NCBI GenBank assembly: GCA_964344565.1
Contig: CAYFNT010000004.1
Span: 124,001 to 188,000, forward strand
DNA: 64,000 bases
Direction of reading: 5' to 3'
DNA from: JACNKJ01 sp964344565
Lineage (GTDB): Bacteria > Krumholzibacteriota > Krumholzibacteriia > JACNKJ01
Shown piece after piece: positions 54,148 to 60,979 of the stretch. The position numbers and the translations under genes were made by a program. The notes under the pieces were generated by a model. It ran no database searches and was not told the origin of the DNA. It saw nothing but the letters and a program-made list of their open reading frames with translations. Each line of letters starts with the position of its first letter. Position 1 is the first letter of the stretch.

Positions 54148-55236
54148 ATGCCTTCACATCCTGAGTGCCTGGTTCTCGCATCCACCCTTGCCCTGGGCGG
54201 CGGGGAACGGGTTCTCGCCAAGATGCTGCGGGACCTGTCCGCGGAAGGGCGCCCCTTCCATCTGATCACCCTGAAGAAACCGGGTCGCGTGGGCCAGCAG
54301 CTCGAGAGGGAAGGGCATTCCCTGGAGAGCTGGAATCTCGCGAGCACCCGGAATCCGCTCATCCTGCTCAAGCTCTGGCGAACCCTGCGGCGTCGCGGCC
54401 CTGGGATGATCTACATCCAGGATCACAATGACTGCATCTTCTGGGGATCCCTCGCCGCGAGTCTGGCCGGCTTCATTCCCGTGGCCCTGCCCGTTCACAG
54501 CTCCGGGCAGAAGGGGGCCACCTCCTTCCGCTTCCCCAATCGCTTCCTGCTCGGCCTTGGACAGCTCCTCGTGCTGCTCGGCCGCTGGCACCACCACGCT
54601 CTCCGGGACGAGGACGGCATCGTGGAAGGGCCGCGGGCGATCATTCCCAATCCCCTGGACGAATCGAAGTTCGACTTCCGGGTCTCGGGGCAGGCCCCGG
54701 AACCCGTGATCGGCACGGTGGCGGCCCTCAGGCCCGAGAAACGTCACGACCTGCTCCTGGAACTCTTCGCCGAACTGAACCGGCACAGGCCCGCCAGGCT
54801 CAGAATCGCGGGGGACGGCCCGCAGCGGCCCGCCCTGGAGGCGAGGGCCCAGGCCCTGGGCATCGCCGAGCGCTGCGAATTTCTGGGTGCCCGGGACGAC
54901 GTGGCCGAGGTCCTCGCCGGCCTCGACCTCTTCCTCTTGACCAGCGAGGTGGAAGCCCAGCCTCTCAGCCTCATCGAGGCCTTGGCCTGCGGCGTTTCCG
55001 TGGCGGCGCCGCCCCGGGGCGGCATTCCGGAAATTCTCGCGGACGGCGACCGCGGGCTTATCCTGAAAGGCGAGGATCCCCGGGGATGGGGAGGCCAGGT
55101 GGCCGAGTATCTCGACCGCCTTCCGGACGAGGGGCGCAGGCGCGAAGTGTCCGGGGAGCTGCGCGAGGAGTTCTCGGATCGGCGTTTCGCGCGGGACTAC
55201 GGAAGGCTCATGGACCTGATGATGGGGACCCCATGA
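54148..55236 (+). CDS. glycosyltransferase family 4
   Basis: A 362-aa GT-B glycosyltransferase. LASTLALGGGERVLAKMLRDL is the N-terminal glycine loop. GTVAALRPEKRHDLLLELFAEL begins the donor domain and LTSEVEAQPLSLIEALACGVSVAA is the EX7E-type block. ATG 54148 follows a 59-bp gap. The end overlaps the next glycosyltransferase by 4 bp. Confidence 0.88.
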   Translation: MPSHPECLVLASTLALGGGERVLAKMLRDLSAEGRPFHLITLKKPGRVGQQLEREGHSLESWNLASTRNPLILLKLWRTLRRRGPGMIYIQDHNDCIFWGSLAASLAGFIPVALPVHSSGQKGATSFRFPNRFLLGLGQLLVLLGRWHHHALRDEDGIVEGPRAIIPNPLDESKFDFRVSGQAPEPVIGTVAALRPEKRHDLLLELFAELNRHRPARLRIAGDGPQRPALEARAQALGIAERCEFLGARDDVAEVLAGLDLFLLTSEVEAQPLSLIEALACGVSVAAPPRGGIPEILADGDRGLILKGEDPRGWGGQVAEYLDRLPDEGRRREVSGELREEFSDRRFARDYGRLMDLMMGTP

Positions 55237-56480
55237 AGATCCTGCAGGTGAACAAATTTCTTCACCCCAAGGGCGGAGCCGAGATCGTCTGTCTCGGTCT
55301 GTCCGAGCAGCTCGCCCGGGACGGTCACGAGGTCTTCCACTTCGGCATGGCCGATGCGCGGAACACGGTGGGCGAGGACGCCGATCTGTTTCCGCGGGAG
55401 GTCGACTATCACGCCGATCGATCGCTCAGCCGGAAGATCGGCGAGAGCCTGCGCACCATCTACGGTCGCGAGGCCCGGCTCGGGATGGAGAGGCTGCTCG
55501 ACCGGCGGCGGCCCGATCTGATCCACGCCCACAACATCTACCATCAGCTGACGCCGTCGATCCTGGCGCCGGCGCGGGAGCGAGGCATCCCCGTGATGCT
55601 GACCCTCCACGACTACAAGCTCGTCTGTCCCGTCTACACCCTCCTCCGGACCGACGGCATCTGCGAGGACTGCCTGCACAAGGGGCCCGAACCCATCCTG
55701 GCCCATCGTTGCAAGAACGGCAGCCTGGCCGAGAGTCTGGTGCTCTGGGCGGAGGATCGCCTGCACCGGATGCTGGGCAGCTACGACAAGGGCGTGAGCC
55801 TCTACACCTCTCCCAGCCGTTTCCTCAGGGACAAGATGATCGAGGGTCGCCTGGACGCGGACAGCATCGTGCACCTTCCCAATGCGCTGCCTTTCCCGGA
55901 GGAAGTCCTGGATGCGCCCTATTCTCCTCCACCGGCCGGCAGGCCCGAACTCCTATGGGTGGGGCGGATGAGCTACGAGAAGGGCCTGGGGACGCTGCTG
56001 AAGGCTCTGGCCCGCTCGGGCAGTGACCTGAAACTGCTTCTGGCGGGAGACGGACCTGAGGAGGGCCGCCTGCGCGCCCTGAAAGAAGATCTCCATCTGG
56101 GCGACAAGGTGGAATTCCTGGGTAGGGTGCCCAGGGAAGGTGTCCGAGAACTGGTTTTGCGAAGTCATGGAACCGTTCTCCCCAGCGAGTGGTTCGAGAA
56201 CGCGCCTCTATCGCTGCTGGAGTCCCTGGCCCTCGGACGAGCGGTCATCGGCAGCGAGATGGGAGGCATCCCCGAGATGCTGGAGAACAAGAGTACCGGA
56301 TGGCTCTTCCCCGCAGGAAACGTCGATGCCCTGGCCGCCCTACTGGATCGTTGGGCCTCCCATGGCGAGGCGCGACAGGAGGCTGGGGAGCGAGCCTATC
56401 GATGGGCGAGACAGAATCACCATCCCCGTCAGGTTCTGGAAACGACTCTCGATCTCTACCGTAGGCTTCTCGGGAAATAG
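55233..56480 (+). CDS. glycosyltransferase family 4
   Basis: A 415-aa GT-B glycosyltransferase. ILQVNKFLHPKGGAEIVCLGLSEQL opens it. HAHNIYHQLTPSIL, TLHDYKLVCPVYTLL followed by a cysteine pair (CEDCLHKG), VGRMSYEKGLGTLLKAL and PSEWFENAPLSLLESLALGRAVIG are typical. ATG 55233 overlaps the preceding stop. It is the last gene of the exopolysaccharide run. Confidence 0.9.
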   Translation: MKILQVNKFLHPKGGAEIVCLGLSEQLARDGHEVFHFGMADARNTVGEDADLFPREVDYHADRSLSRKIGESLRTIYGREARLGMERLLDRRRPDLIHAHNIYHQLTPSILAPARERGIPVMLTLHDYKLVCPVYTLLRTDGICEDCLHKGPEPILAHRCKNGSLAESLVLWAEDRLHRMLGSYDKGVSLYTSPSRFLRDKMIEGRLDADSIVHLPNALPFPEEVLDAPYSPPPAGRPELLWVGRMSYEKGLGTLLKALARSGSDLKLLLAGDGPEEGRLRALKEDLHLGDKVEFLGRVPREGVRELVLRSHGTVLPSEWFENAPLSLLESLALGRAVIGSEMGGIPEMLENKSTGWLFPAGNVDALAALLDRWASHGEARQEAGERAYRWARQNHHPRQVLETTLDLYRRLLGK

Positions 56481-56481
56481 A

Positions 56482-56510
56482 TTGCCGCATTTCTTCGCTG
56501 CGGCTAGGCT
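56482..56510 (+). promoter_or_regulatory. candidate promoter/hairpin between polysaccharide genes and SPOR lipoprotein
   Basis: TTGCCG (56482-56487), 17-bp spacer and TAGGCT (56505-56510) could drive the lipoprotein gene. The same segment has a perfect 6-bp inverted repeat GCCGCA / TGCGGC (56484-56489 and 56499-56504), which may act as a weak terminator of the upstream operon. Confidence 0.35.
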
Positions 56511-56537
56511 TTCCGTTCCAATTCGAGGGGGAGAGAA

Positions 56538-57047
56538 ATGACCCGACGACTCATCATCATTCTAGCGGCGCTGCTGGCCCTGTCGGCCTGCACTCCCAAG
56601 AACAAGGTCCAGGAGGACGCCCAGGCGCCTCCGCCGCCCGTTTCCGAGACGCCCATGGAGGCCGTCCCGGATACCCTGGACTACGACTTCCTGGCCGAGG
56701 AAGACACGGGCGAGATCGAGGAGATTCCCGCCGAAGCGGACCTGCCCGTCATCGAGAAACCCGCCGAGGTGGAAGAGGTCATCTGGACCATTCCCGAAGA
56801 GGTCGAGGAGCCTCAGGCCACCGAAGGCCTCTTCTGGGTGCAGATCTTCGCCACGCGCAGCCACGAACGGGCCAAGGAGATCGCCGCCGAGGCCGAGGAT
56901 CGCCTCAGCCACCGCATCGAGACCCACTTCCTGTCGCCCTACTACAAGGTGCTGGTGGGTGGATTCACCACCCGCGAGGAGGCCGTGAAACTTCGGGATC
57001 GTCTTGTGAGCAAAGGATATCGGGACGCCTGGATCTTCGAACTCTGA
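56538..57047 (+). CDS. SPOR-domain lipoprotein
   Basis: A 169-aa lipoprotein. The signal peptide ends in ALLALSAC with Cys about residue 18. A proline- and acid-rich spacer (about 28-95) with repeated PAE/PEE leads to a C-terminal SPOR domain (about 97-167), FWVQIFATRSHERAKEIAAEAE to VGGFTTREEAVKLRDRL. SPOR domains bind denuded peptidoglycan at septa. SD GGGGAGAGAA lies before ATG 56538. Confidence 0.86.
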   Translation: MTRRLIIILAALLALSACTPKNKVQEDAQAPPPPVSETPMEAVPDTLDYDFLAEEDTGEIEEIPAEADLPVIEKPAEVEEVIWTIPEEVEEPQATEGLFWVQIFATRSHERAKEIAAEAEDRLSHRIETHFLSPYYKVLVGGFTTREEAVKLRDRLVSKGYRDAWIFEL

Positions 57048-57060
57048 AGGCCCCGGGATC

Positions 57061-57089
57061 TTGACAGTCCGACCCTTTTTGACTATCAC
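57061..57089 (+). promoter_or_regulatory. promoter of tRNA-Gly
   Basis: TTGACA (57061-57066), exact 17-bp spacer and TATCAC (57084-57089), placed 11 bp before the tRNA. Near-consensus sigma70-type sites at this spacing are typical of strong tRNA promoters. Confidence 0.8.
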
Positions 57090-57100
57090 TTAGGGTCCCA

Positions 57101-57172
57101 GCGGGAATAGCTCAGTGGTAGAGCACAACCTTGCCAAGGTTGGGGTCGCGAGTTCAAATCTCGTTTCCCGCT
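57101..57172 (+). tRNA. tRNA-Gly(GCC)
   Basis: The cloverleaf folds with acceptor GCGGGAA / TTCCCGC, D arm GCTC..GAGC, anticodon stem CAACC / GGTTG around loop TTGCCAA (anticodon GCC) and T arm with TTCAAAT. The discriminator is U, as for tRNA-Gly. CCA is not encoded. Confidence 0.97.
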
Positions 57173-57175
57173 CCG

Positions 57176-57203
57176 AACCCCTCTCCGACAGGAGAGGGGT
57201 TTT
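57176..57203 (+). terminator. rho-independent terminator after tRNA-Gly
   Basis: An 11-bp stem AACCCCTCTCC / GGAGAGGGGTT with a GACA loop and TTTT tail. It separates tRNA-Gly from the tRNA-Cys/tRNA-Leu pair. Confidence 0.93.
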
Positions 57204-57291
57204 GCATTCGCGCCGGGCCTTGATCCCTTGCGAAAGCTGTGTTAAAGAATACCTTAAGACGTGACGATCACGTCACTGGACAGTATTCTGA
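57204..57291 (+). other. spacer before tRNA-Cys, with palindrome and weak promoter
   Basis: A perfect 7-bp inverted repeat, GACGTGA and TCACGTC around CGA, is at 57258-57274. A possible promoter is TTGATC (57220-57225), 17 bp, TAAAGA (57243-57248). TATTCT at 57284 is too near the tRNA to be its -10. Because a terminator precedes, tRNA-Cys needs a promoter here. Confidence 0.35.
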
Positions 57292-57363
57292 GGCGGCATA
57301 GCCAAGTGGCTAAGGCGACGGTCTGCAAAACCGTTATCACCGGTTCGAATCCGGTTGCCGCCT
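57292..57363 (+). tRNA. tRNA-Cys(GCA)
   Basis: Acceptor GGCGGCA / TGCCGCC, anticodon stem ACGGT / ACCGT with loop CTGCAAA (anticodon GCA), T arm GGTTCGAATCC-type and U discriminator. CCA is not encoded. Twelve bp separate it from tRNA-Leu. Confidence 0.96.
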
Positions 57364-57375
57364 CCTTTTTCATGC

Positions 57376-57458
57376 GCCGGAGTGGCGGAACTGGTAGACG
57401 CAGGGGACTTAAAATCCCCCGGCCCTAGGCTGTCCCGGTTCGATTCCGGGCTCCGGCA
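57376..57458 (+). tRNA. tRNA-Leu(TAA)
   Basis: A class II tRNA with acceptor GCCGGAG / CTCCGGC, anticodon stem GGGGA / TCCCC with loop CTTAAAA (anticodon TAA), a long variable arm, T arm CCCGG TTCGATT CCGGG and A discriminator. Probably co-transcribed with tRNA-Cys. Confidence 0.96.
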
Positions 57459-57478
57459 TTTGAGGTATCTGGCAATGG

Positions 57479-57512
57479 AGAAGCGGGAGAGGCGATGACC
57501 TCTCCCGCTTCT
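57479..57512 (+). terminator. terminator-like hairpin after tRNA-Leu
   Basis: A perfect 14-bp stem, AGAAGCGGGAGAGG and its complement with a CGATGA loop, followed by GCTT. The T-run is poor, but the strong stem and position support termination. From here to the secreted-protein gene at 57617 there is only an imperfect CGAGG/CCTCG pairing and no clear promoter. Confidence 0.75.
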
Positions 57513-57616
57513 GCTTATCCGAAGTCGAGTTTTAATCATCGAGGACCCTGTGAAAAAATGCCTCGGGATCCGCAGAGTATCATCTGGATAGACACACCTT
57601 GAGGGAGGTTGGGAGT

Positions 57617-58246
57617 ATGATGAAGAATAGGGGTCGTATCGCCCTCTGCATGATCTTCCTGGTTCTGAGTCATGGCATCGCGAGCGCGGACCTGACCATC
57701 TACACCGATCGGGCTGCATTCGAAGCCCAAGGCGACATCGTCTACAACAACGCCTTCGAAGAGTATCCATGGGACACCTACACAAGCTTCATGGAACCCT
57801 TCTACGAGGAAGGCGTGACCTACTACAACGACAGCGAGTGGCATCCCATCTGGATCATCGGCGGCGGCTATTCCGGCATGGATGCGAACTACATCTACGC
57901 CACCAGCGATTCCGCGCTTCGAGGCGTCATCGATATGGGCATGGACTGCCATCTCCTGGGACTGGACATCGCCTGGATTTCGGTAGGGGATCCTCCCGTG
58001 GCCATCCACGTGCACATCATCACTAACCAGGGCAGCTACTACCCCGAAGTCGACATGCCCGAGGGCACGGGCGAGAGCACCTTTATCGGTTTCGTGGCCG
58101 ATCCGGGCGAGACCATCACCCAGTTCACTCTGAGCGATGACTTCTGGCTTTTCTGCCAGGTCATGGCCAGCCACATAACCCTGGGACATGTCGAGGACAC
58201 CAGAGCCATGTCCGGCACTTGGAGCGAGATCAAGGCCTCGTTCTAG
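57617..58246 (+). CDS. secreted protein of unknown function
   Basis: A 209-aa protein with a signal peptide (RIALCMIFLVLSHGIASA). The mature part starts DLTIYTDRAAFEAQGDIVYN, a pattern common in the N-terminal half of surface or PEP-CTERM-type proteins, and is rich in aromatic and acidic residues. No PEP-CTERM sorting signal or other anchor is present at the C-terminus. ATG 57617 has SD GGGAGG 8 bp upstream. Function not recognised. Confidence 0.65.
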   Translation: MMKNRGRIALCMIFLVLSHGIASADLTIYTDRAAFEAQGDIVYNNAFEEYPWDTYTSFMEPFYEEGVTYYNDSEWHPIWIIGGGYSGMDANYIYATSDSALRGVIDMGMDCHLLGLDIAWISVGDPPVAIHVHIITNQGSYYPEVDMPEGTGESTFIGFVADPGETITQFTLSDDFWLFCQVMASHITLGHVEDTRAMSGTWSEIKASF

Positions 58247-58353
58247 TGCCACACTCGCATCGGAACACGGGGGGAGGATCCGATTCCTCTCGCCGCTTTC
58301 ATTGACTGCCTCCGCCCCAGCCGTCCGGACCGCTGGCGGATCCAGTAGGCACA

Positions 58354-58421
58354 CTGACAGGTCTGACAGGATCTGTCAGGAGCGGCCAGAGTGCCTGCGC
58401 ACATCTGTCATCATGGCAGAT
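58354..58421. repeat. CTGACAG repeats and palindromes upstream of dnaK
   Basis: CTGACAG occurs at 58354-58360 and 58363-58369, and its complement CTGTCAG at 58373-58379. The latter two form a perfect inverted repeat around GAT. At 58403-58421 lies ATCTGTCATCATGGCAGAT, a 19-bp palindrome with one wobble pair. ATCTGTCA is repeated at 58372 and 58403. Confidence 0.6.
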
Positions 58422-58492
58422 CACGAATCCTATCAATTCCAGTGAGATCACGTAAGCCTATGGACGACTGTCGATAAGCAGCTCCTGGGGAA

Positions 58493-58508
58493 TTGGCACG
58501 GGCCTTTC
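58493..58508 (+). promoter_or_regulatory. sigma54-like element before dnaK
   Basis: TTGGCACG-GGCC-TTTC matches the sigma54 consensus TTGGCACGN4TTGC except that the G of the -12 GC is T. The same pattern (TTGGCACC-GGCG-TTTC) occurs at 60742-60757 before the Clp-type ATPase. It ends 34 bp before the dnaK ATG. Confidence 0.45.
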
Positions 58509-58542
58509 TATACCGGGTCGAACACTCTTCAAGGAGAAGATC

Positions 58543-60477
58543 ATGGGCAAGATCATCGGCATCGACCTGGGCACCACCAATTCCTGCGTTTCCGTCATCG
58601 AGGGCGGCGAACCCAAGGTCATCCCCAACAGCGAGGGCAACCGGACCACCCCCAGCGTGGTGGCCATCAGCAAGGACGGCGATAGGCTCGTCGGCCAGCT
58701 GGCCAAGCGCCAGGCCGTCACCAATCCCCAGAACACCGTCTATTCCATCAAGCGCTTCATGGGTCGTCGCTACGGCGAGGTGGACCAGGAAATGAAGGAA
58801 GTGCCCTACGCGGTGCTGCAGGGCGACGGCGGCAAGGTGAAGGTGAAGATGGGGGACGAGGATCTCACCCCTCCGGAAATCAGCGCCATGATCCTCAGGC
58901 GCCTCAAGGAGACCGCCGAGGAGTATCTCGGGGAGACCGTCACCGAGGCCGTGGTCACCGTGCCCGCCTACTTCAACGACAGCCAGCGTCAGGCCACCAA
59001 GGACGCCGGCAAGATCTCGGGCCTGGACGTCAAGCGCATCATCAACGAGCCCACCGCGGCCAGCCTGGCCTACGGCATGGACAAGGAAGGCGACCGCACC
59101 CTGGCCGTCTTCGATCTGGGCGGCGGAACCTTCGACATCTCCATTCTGGAGCTGGGCGAGGGCGTCTTCGAGGTGAAGAGCACCAACGGCGACACCCACC
59201 TGGGCGGCGACGACTTCGACCAGGCCCTAATCGACTGGCTCGTGGAGGAGTTCAAGAACAAGGAGGGCATCGATCTGTCCGCCGATCCCATGGCCCTTCA
59301 GCGTCTGAAGGAAGGCGCGGAGCAGGCCAAGAAGGACCTGTCCAGCCGTACGCAGACCGAGATCAACCTGCCATTCATCACCGCCGACGCGAGCGGCCCC
59401 AAGCACATCAACCTCACGCTGACCCGGGCCCAGTTCGAGCAGCTCGTGGCCGACCTGGTCGAGCGCACCGTGGGCCCCTGCCAGAAGGCCCTGCAGGATG
59501 CCGGTCTCACCGCCTCGGACATCGACGAGGTCATCCTGGTGGGCGGCTCCACCCGCATGCCCGCCGTGCAGGAGAAGGTGAAGGGCATCTTCAAGCAGGA
59601 GCCCAACAAGGGCGTGAATCCCGACGAGGTAGTCAGCCTGGGCGCGGCCATCCAGGGCGGCATCCTGGCCGGCGACGTGAAGGACGTCATCCTGCTGGAC
59701 GTCACGCCTCTGAGCCTGGGCATCGAAACCCTGGGCAGCGTGATGACTCGCCTCATCGACCGCAATACGACCATCCCCACGCGGAAGAGTCAGATCTTCT
59801 CCACCGCGGCGGACAACCAGGACACCGTGGACATCCACGTGCTCCAGGGCGAGCGGGAGATGGCGGCCCACAACAAGTCCATCGGACGCTTCCAGCTCAC
59901 AGGCATTCCGCCGGCCATGCGAGGCATTCCGCAGATCGAGGTGAGCTTCGACATCGACGCCAACGGCATCCTTTCGGTGCACGCCAAGGACAAGGCCACG
60001 GGCAAGGAGCAGTCGATCAAGATCCAGGCCTCCAGCGGACTGGACGACAGCGAGATCGACCGCATGGTCAAGGACGCCGAAGCCAACGCCGAGGACGACA
60101 AGGCACAGCGCGAACTCGTCGACGCCAAGAACAACGCCCAGGCTCTGGCCTACCAGACCCAGAAGCAGCTGGATGAGAACAAGGACAAGATCGACGAGGA
60201 GATGAAGAGCGCCATGGAGTCTAAGCTGGCCGAACTGAACAAGGCGGCCGAGGGCGAGGACAAAGCGGCCATCGACCAGGCCGTGGAGAACCTCAACAAG
60301 GAACTCCACGCCTTCAGCCAGAAACTCTACGAGGACGCCACCGCTCAGCAGCAGGCCGAGGGGGCTCAGCAGGCTCCGGGAGCCGATGCCGAGAGCGACG
60401 CGGAGGATTCCTCCAAGGGCAACGGCGACGGCGAGGCCGTGGACGCGGACTTCGAGGTCGTCGACGAGAAGAAGTAG
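58543..60477 (+). CDS. dnaK: chaperone DnaK (Hsp70)
   Basis: A 644-aa Hsp70. The nucleotide-binding domain has GIDLGTTNSCVSV, FDLGGGTFDISIL and VGGSTRMPAV. The linker DVILLDVTPLSLGIET precedes the substrate-binding domain (about 390-500) and a helical lid. The C-terminus is acidic and ends in DADFEVVDEKK, fitting the EEVD-like tail. grpE and dnaJ are not adjacent, so the chaperone team is dispersed. A terminator follows. Confidence 0.98.
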   Translation: MGKIIGIDLGTTNSCVSVIEGGEPKVIPNSEGNRTTPSVVAISKDGDRLVGQLAKRQAVTNPQNTVYSIKRFMGRRYGEVDQEMKEVPYAVLQGDGGKVKVKMGDEDLTPPEISAMILRRLKETAEEYLGETVTEAVVTVPAYFNDSQRQATKDAGKISGLDVKRIINEPTAASLAYGMDKEGDRTLAVFDLGGGTFDISILELGEGVFEVKSTNGDTHLGGDDFDQALIDWLVEEFKNKEGIDLSADPMALQRLKEGAEQAKKDLSSRTQTEINLPFITADASGPKHINLTLTRAQFEQLVADLVERTVGPCQKALQDAGLTASDIDEVILVGGSTRMPAVQEKVKGIFKQEPNKGVNPDEVVSLGAAIQGGILAGDVKDVILLDVTPLSLGIETLGSVMTRLIDRNTTIPTRKSQIFSTAADNQDTVDIHVLQGEREMAAHNKSIGRFQLTGIPPAMRGIPQIEVSFDIDANGILSVHAKDKATGKEQSIKIQASSGLDDSEIDRMVKDAEANAEDDKAQRELVDAKNNAQALAYQTQKQLDENKDKIDEEMKSAMESKLAELNKAAEGEDKAAIDQAVENLNKELHAFSQKLYEDATAQQQAEGAQQAPGADAESDAEDSSKGNGDGEAVDADFEVVDEKK

Positions 60478-60502
60478 CTTTTGCAAACAGAGCTATTCGA
60501 GA

Positions 60503-60533
60503 GCCCTCATCCCATTCGGGATGGGGGCATTTC
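60503..60533 (+). terminator. rho-independent terminator after dnaK
   Basis: An 11-bp stem GCCCTCATCCC / GGGATGGGGGC with one G-U pair and an ATTC loop, followed by ATTTCC. It ends the dnaK transcript 26 bp after the stop. Confidence 0.8.
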
Positions 60534-60741
60534 CATGCCCAACCCTGAAAAGGTCTTTGGCCGAGCCTTCGCGGTTACGAGCAGATCAGCTGTGTAGGAG
60601 GGATCGCTCGAGAGGTTCGGCGCCAACTCGGCAGAGGGATCCCGATCCTGCTCGAGCGCAGTACGCTCAGCGCGCGCGTGGTTCACCCATGAGAATCGGA
60701 GGGGCACAGAAGGGAATGCTTGGGCAGAATCGAACTCGCTT

Positions 60742-60757
60742 TTGGCACCGGCGTTTC
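60742..60757 (+). promoter_or_regulatory. sigma54-like element before the Clp-type ATPase
   Basis: TTGGCACC-GGCG-TTTC, the same layout as at 58493-58508; over 19 positions the two agree at 16. The implied transcript start near 60770 would give a leader of about 210 nt. Confidence 0.4.
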
Positions 60758-60840
60758 GATTGCCACCATTGGTTATGGCATTTCGATACTGTCGAAGCTG
60801 CTGGGCATCTAGGCGGCAAATCGTTTCGACCAGGAGGAAA

Positions 60841-60866
60841 GATGCCCCCTTGTTCGAGGGGGCATC
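60841..60866 (+). promoter_or_regulatory. 9-bp hairpin over a possible start codon
   Basis: GATGCCCCC (60841-60849) and GGGGGCATC (60858-60866) form a perfect 9-bp stem with loop TTGTTCGA. The ATG inside the left arm is preceded by an SD AGGAGG. The tail is GCCTTGTC, so a classical terminator is doubtful; translational control is possible. Confidence 0.5.
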
Positions 60867-60896
60867 GCCTTGTCTCGATCCATCACACGAAATGGA

Positions 60897-60914
60897 GAGG
60901 TCTTAAAAGACCTC
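60897..60914 (+). repeat. palindrome in the leader
   Basis: GAGGTCTT and AAGACCTC separated by AA form a perfect 8-bp inverted repeat 66 bp before the ATG at 60980. Confidence 0.55.
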
Positions 60915-60979
60915 AAAAGGTCCGTGGAAGAGCCTTTGCAAACGTAAGCGGCACAGGGGATAAGGCAAGGAGGCCCGTT

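Larger units (their letters stand above)
58247..58542 (+). other. dnaK upstream regulatory region
   Basis: This 296-bp gap holds CTGACAG repeats and palindromes (58354-58421), and a sigma54-like element (58493-58508). The dnaK SD AAGGAG lies at 58532-58537. No CIRCE inverted repeat (TTAGCACTC type) and no clear sigma32 consensus is visible. Confidence 0.5.
60534..60979 (+). other. 446-bp structured leader/intergenic region before the Clp-type ATPase
   Basis: No convincing gene is seen here. Elements present are a sigma54-like box (60742-60757), an SD-like AGGAGG at 60832-60837 directly followed by a strong hairpin covering an ATG (60841-60866), and a palindrome at 60897-60914. An in-frame ATG at 60842 could extend the downstream protein by 46 residues. 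An uncharacterised RNA between 60540 and 60740 is possible but I cannot support one. Confidence 0.45.

Noticed and set aside
57267..57289. GTGACG-17-TATTCT as the promoter of tRNA-Cys
   Set aside because: The -10 box would lie 2 bp before the tRNA, so the transcript would start inside the tRNA.
57617..58246. PEP-CTERM protein
   Set aside because: The N-terminal pattern resembles such proteins, but the C-terminus ends in EIKASF with no PEP motif, TM helix or basic tail.
58247..58542. CIRCE or sigma32 control of dnaK
   Set aside because: I looked for TTAGCACTC-N9-GAGTGCTAA and a CTTGAA/CCCCAT pair and found neither. Other palindromes are present instead.
60534..60740. A structured RNA gene such as tmRNA, SRP RNA or RNase P RNA between dnaK and the Clp-type ATPase
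   Set aside because: None of the conserved cores of these RNAs could be recognised in this stretch.
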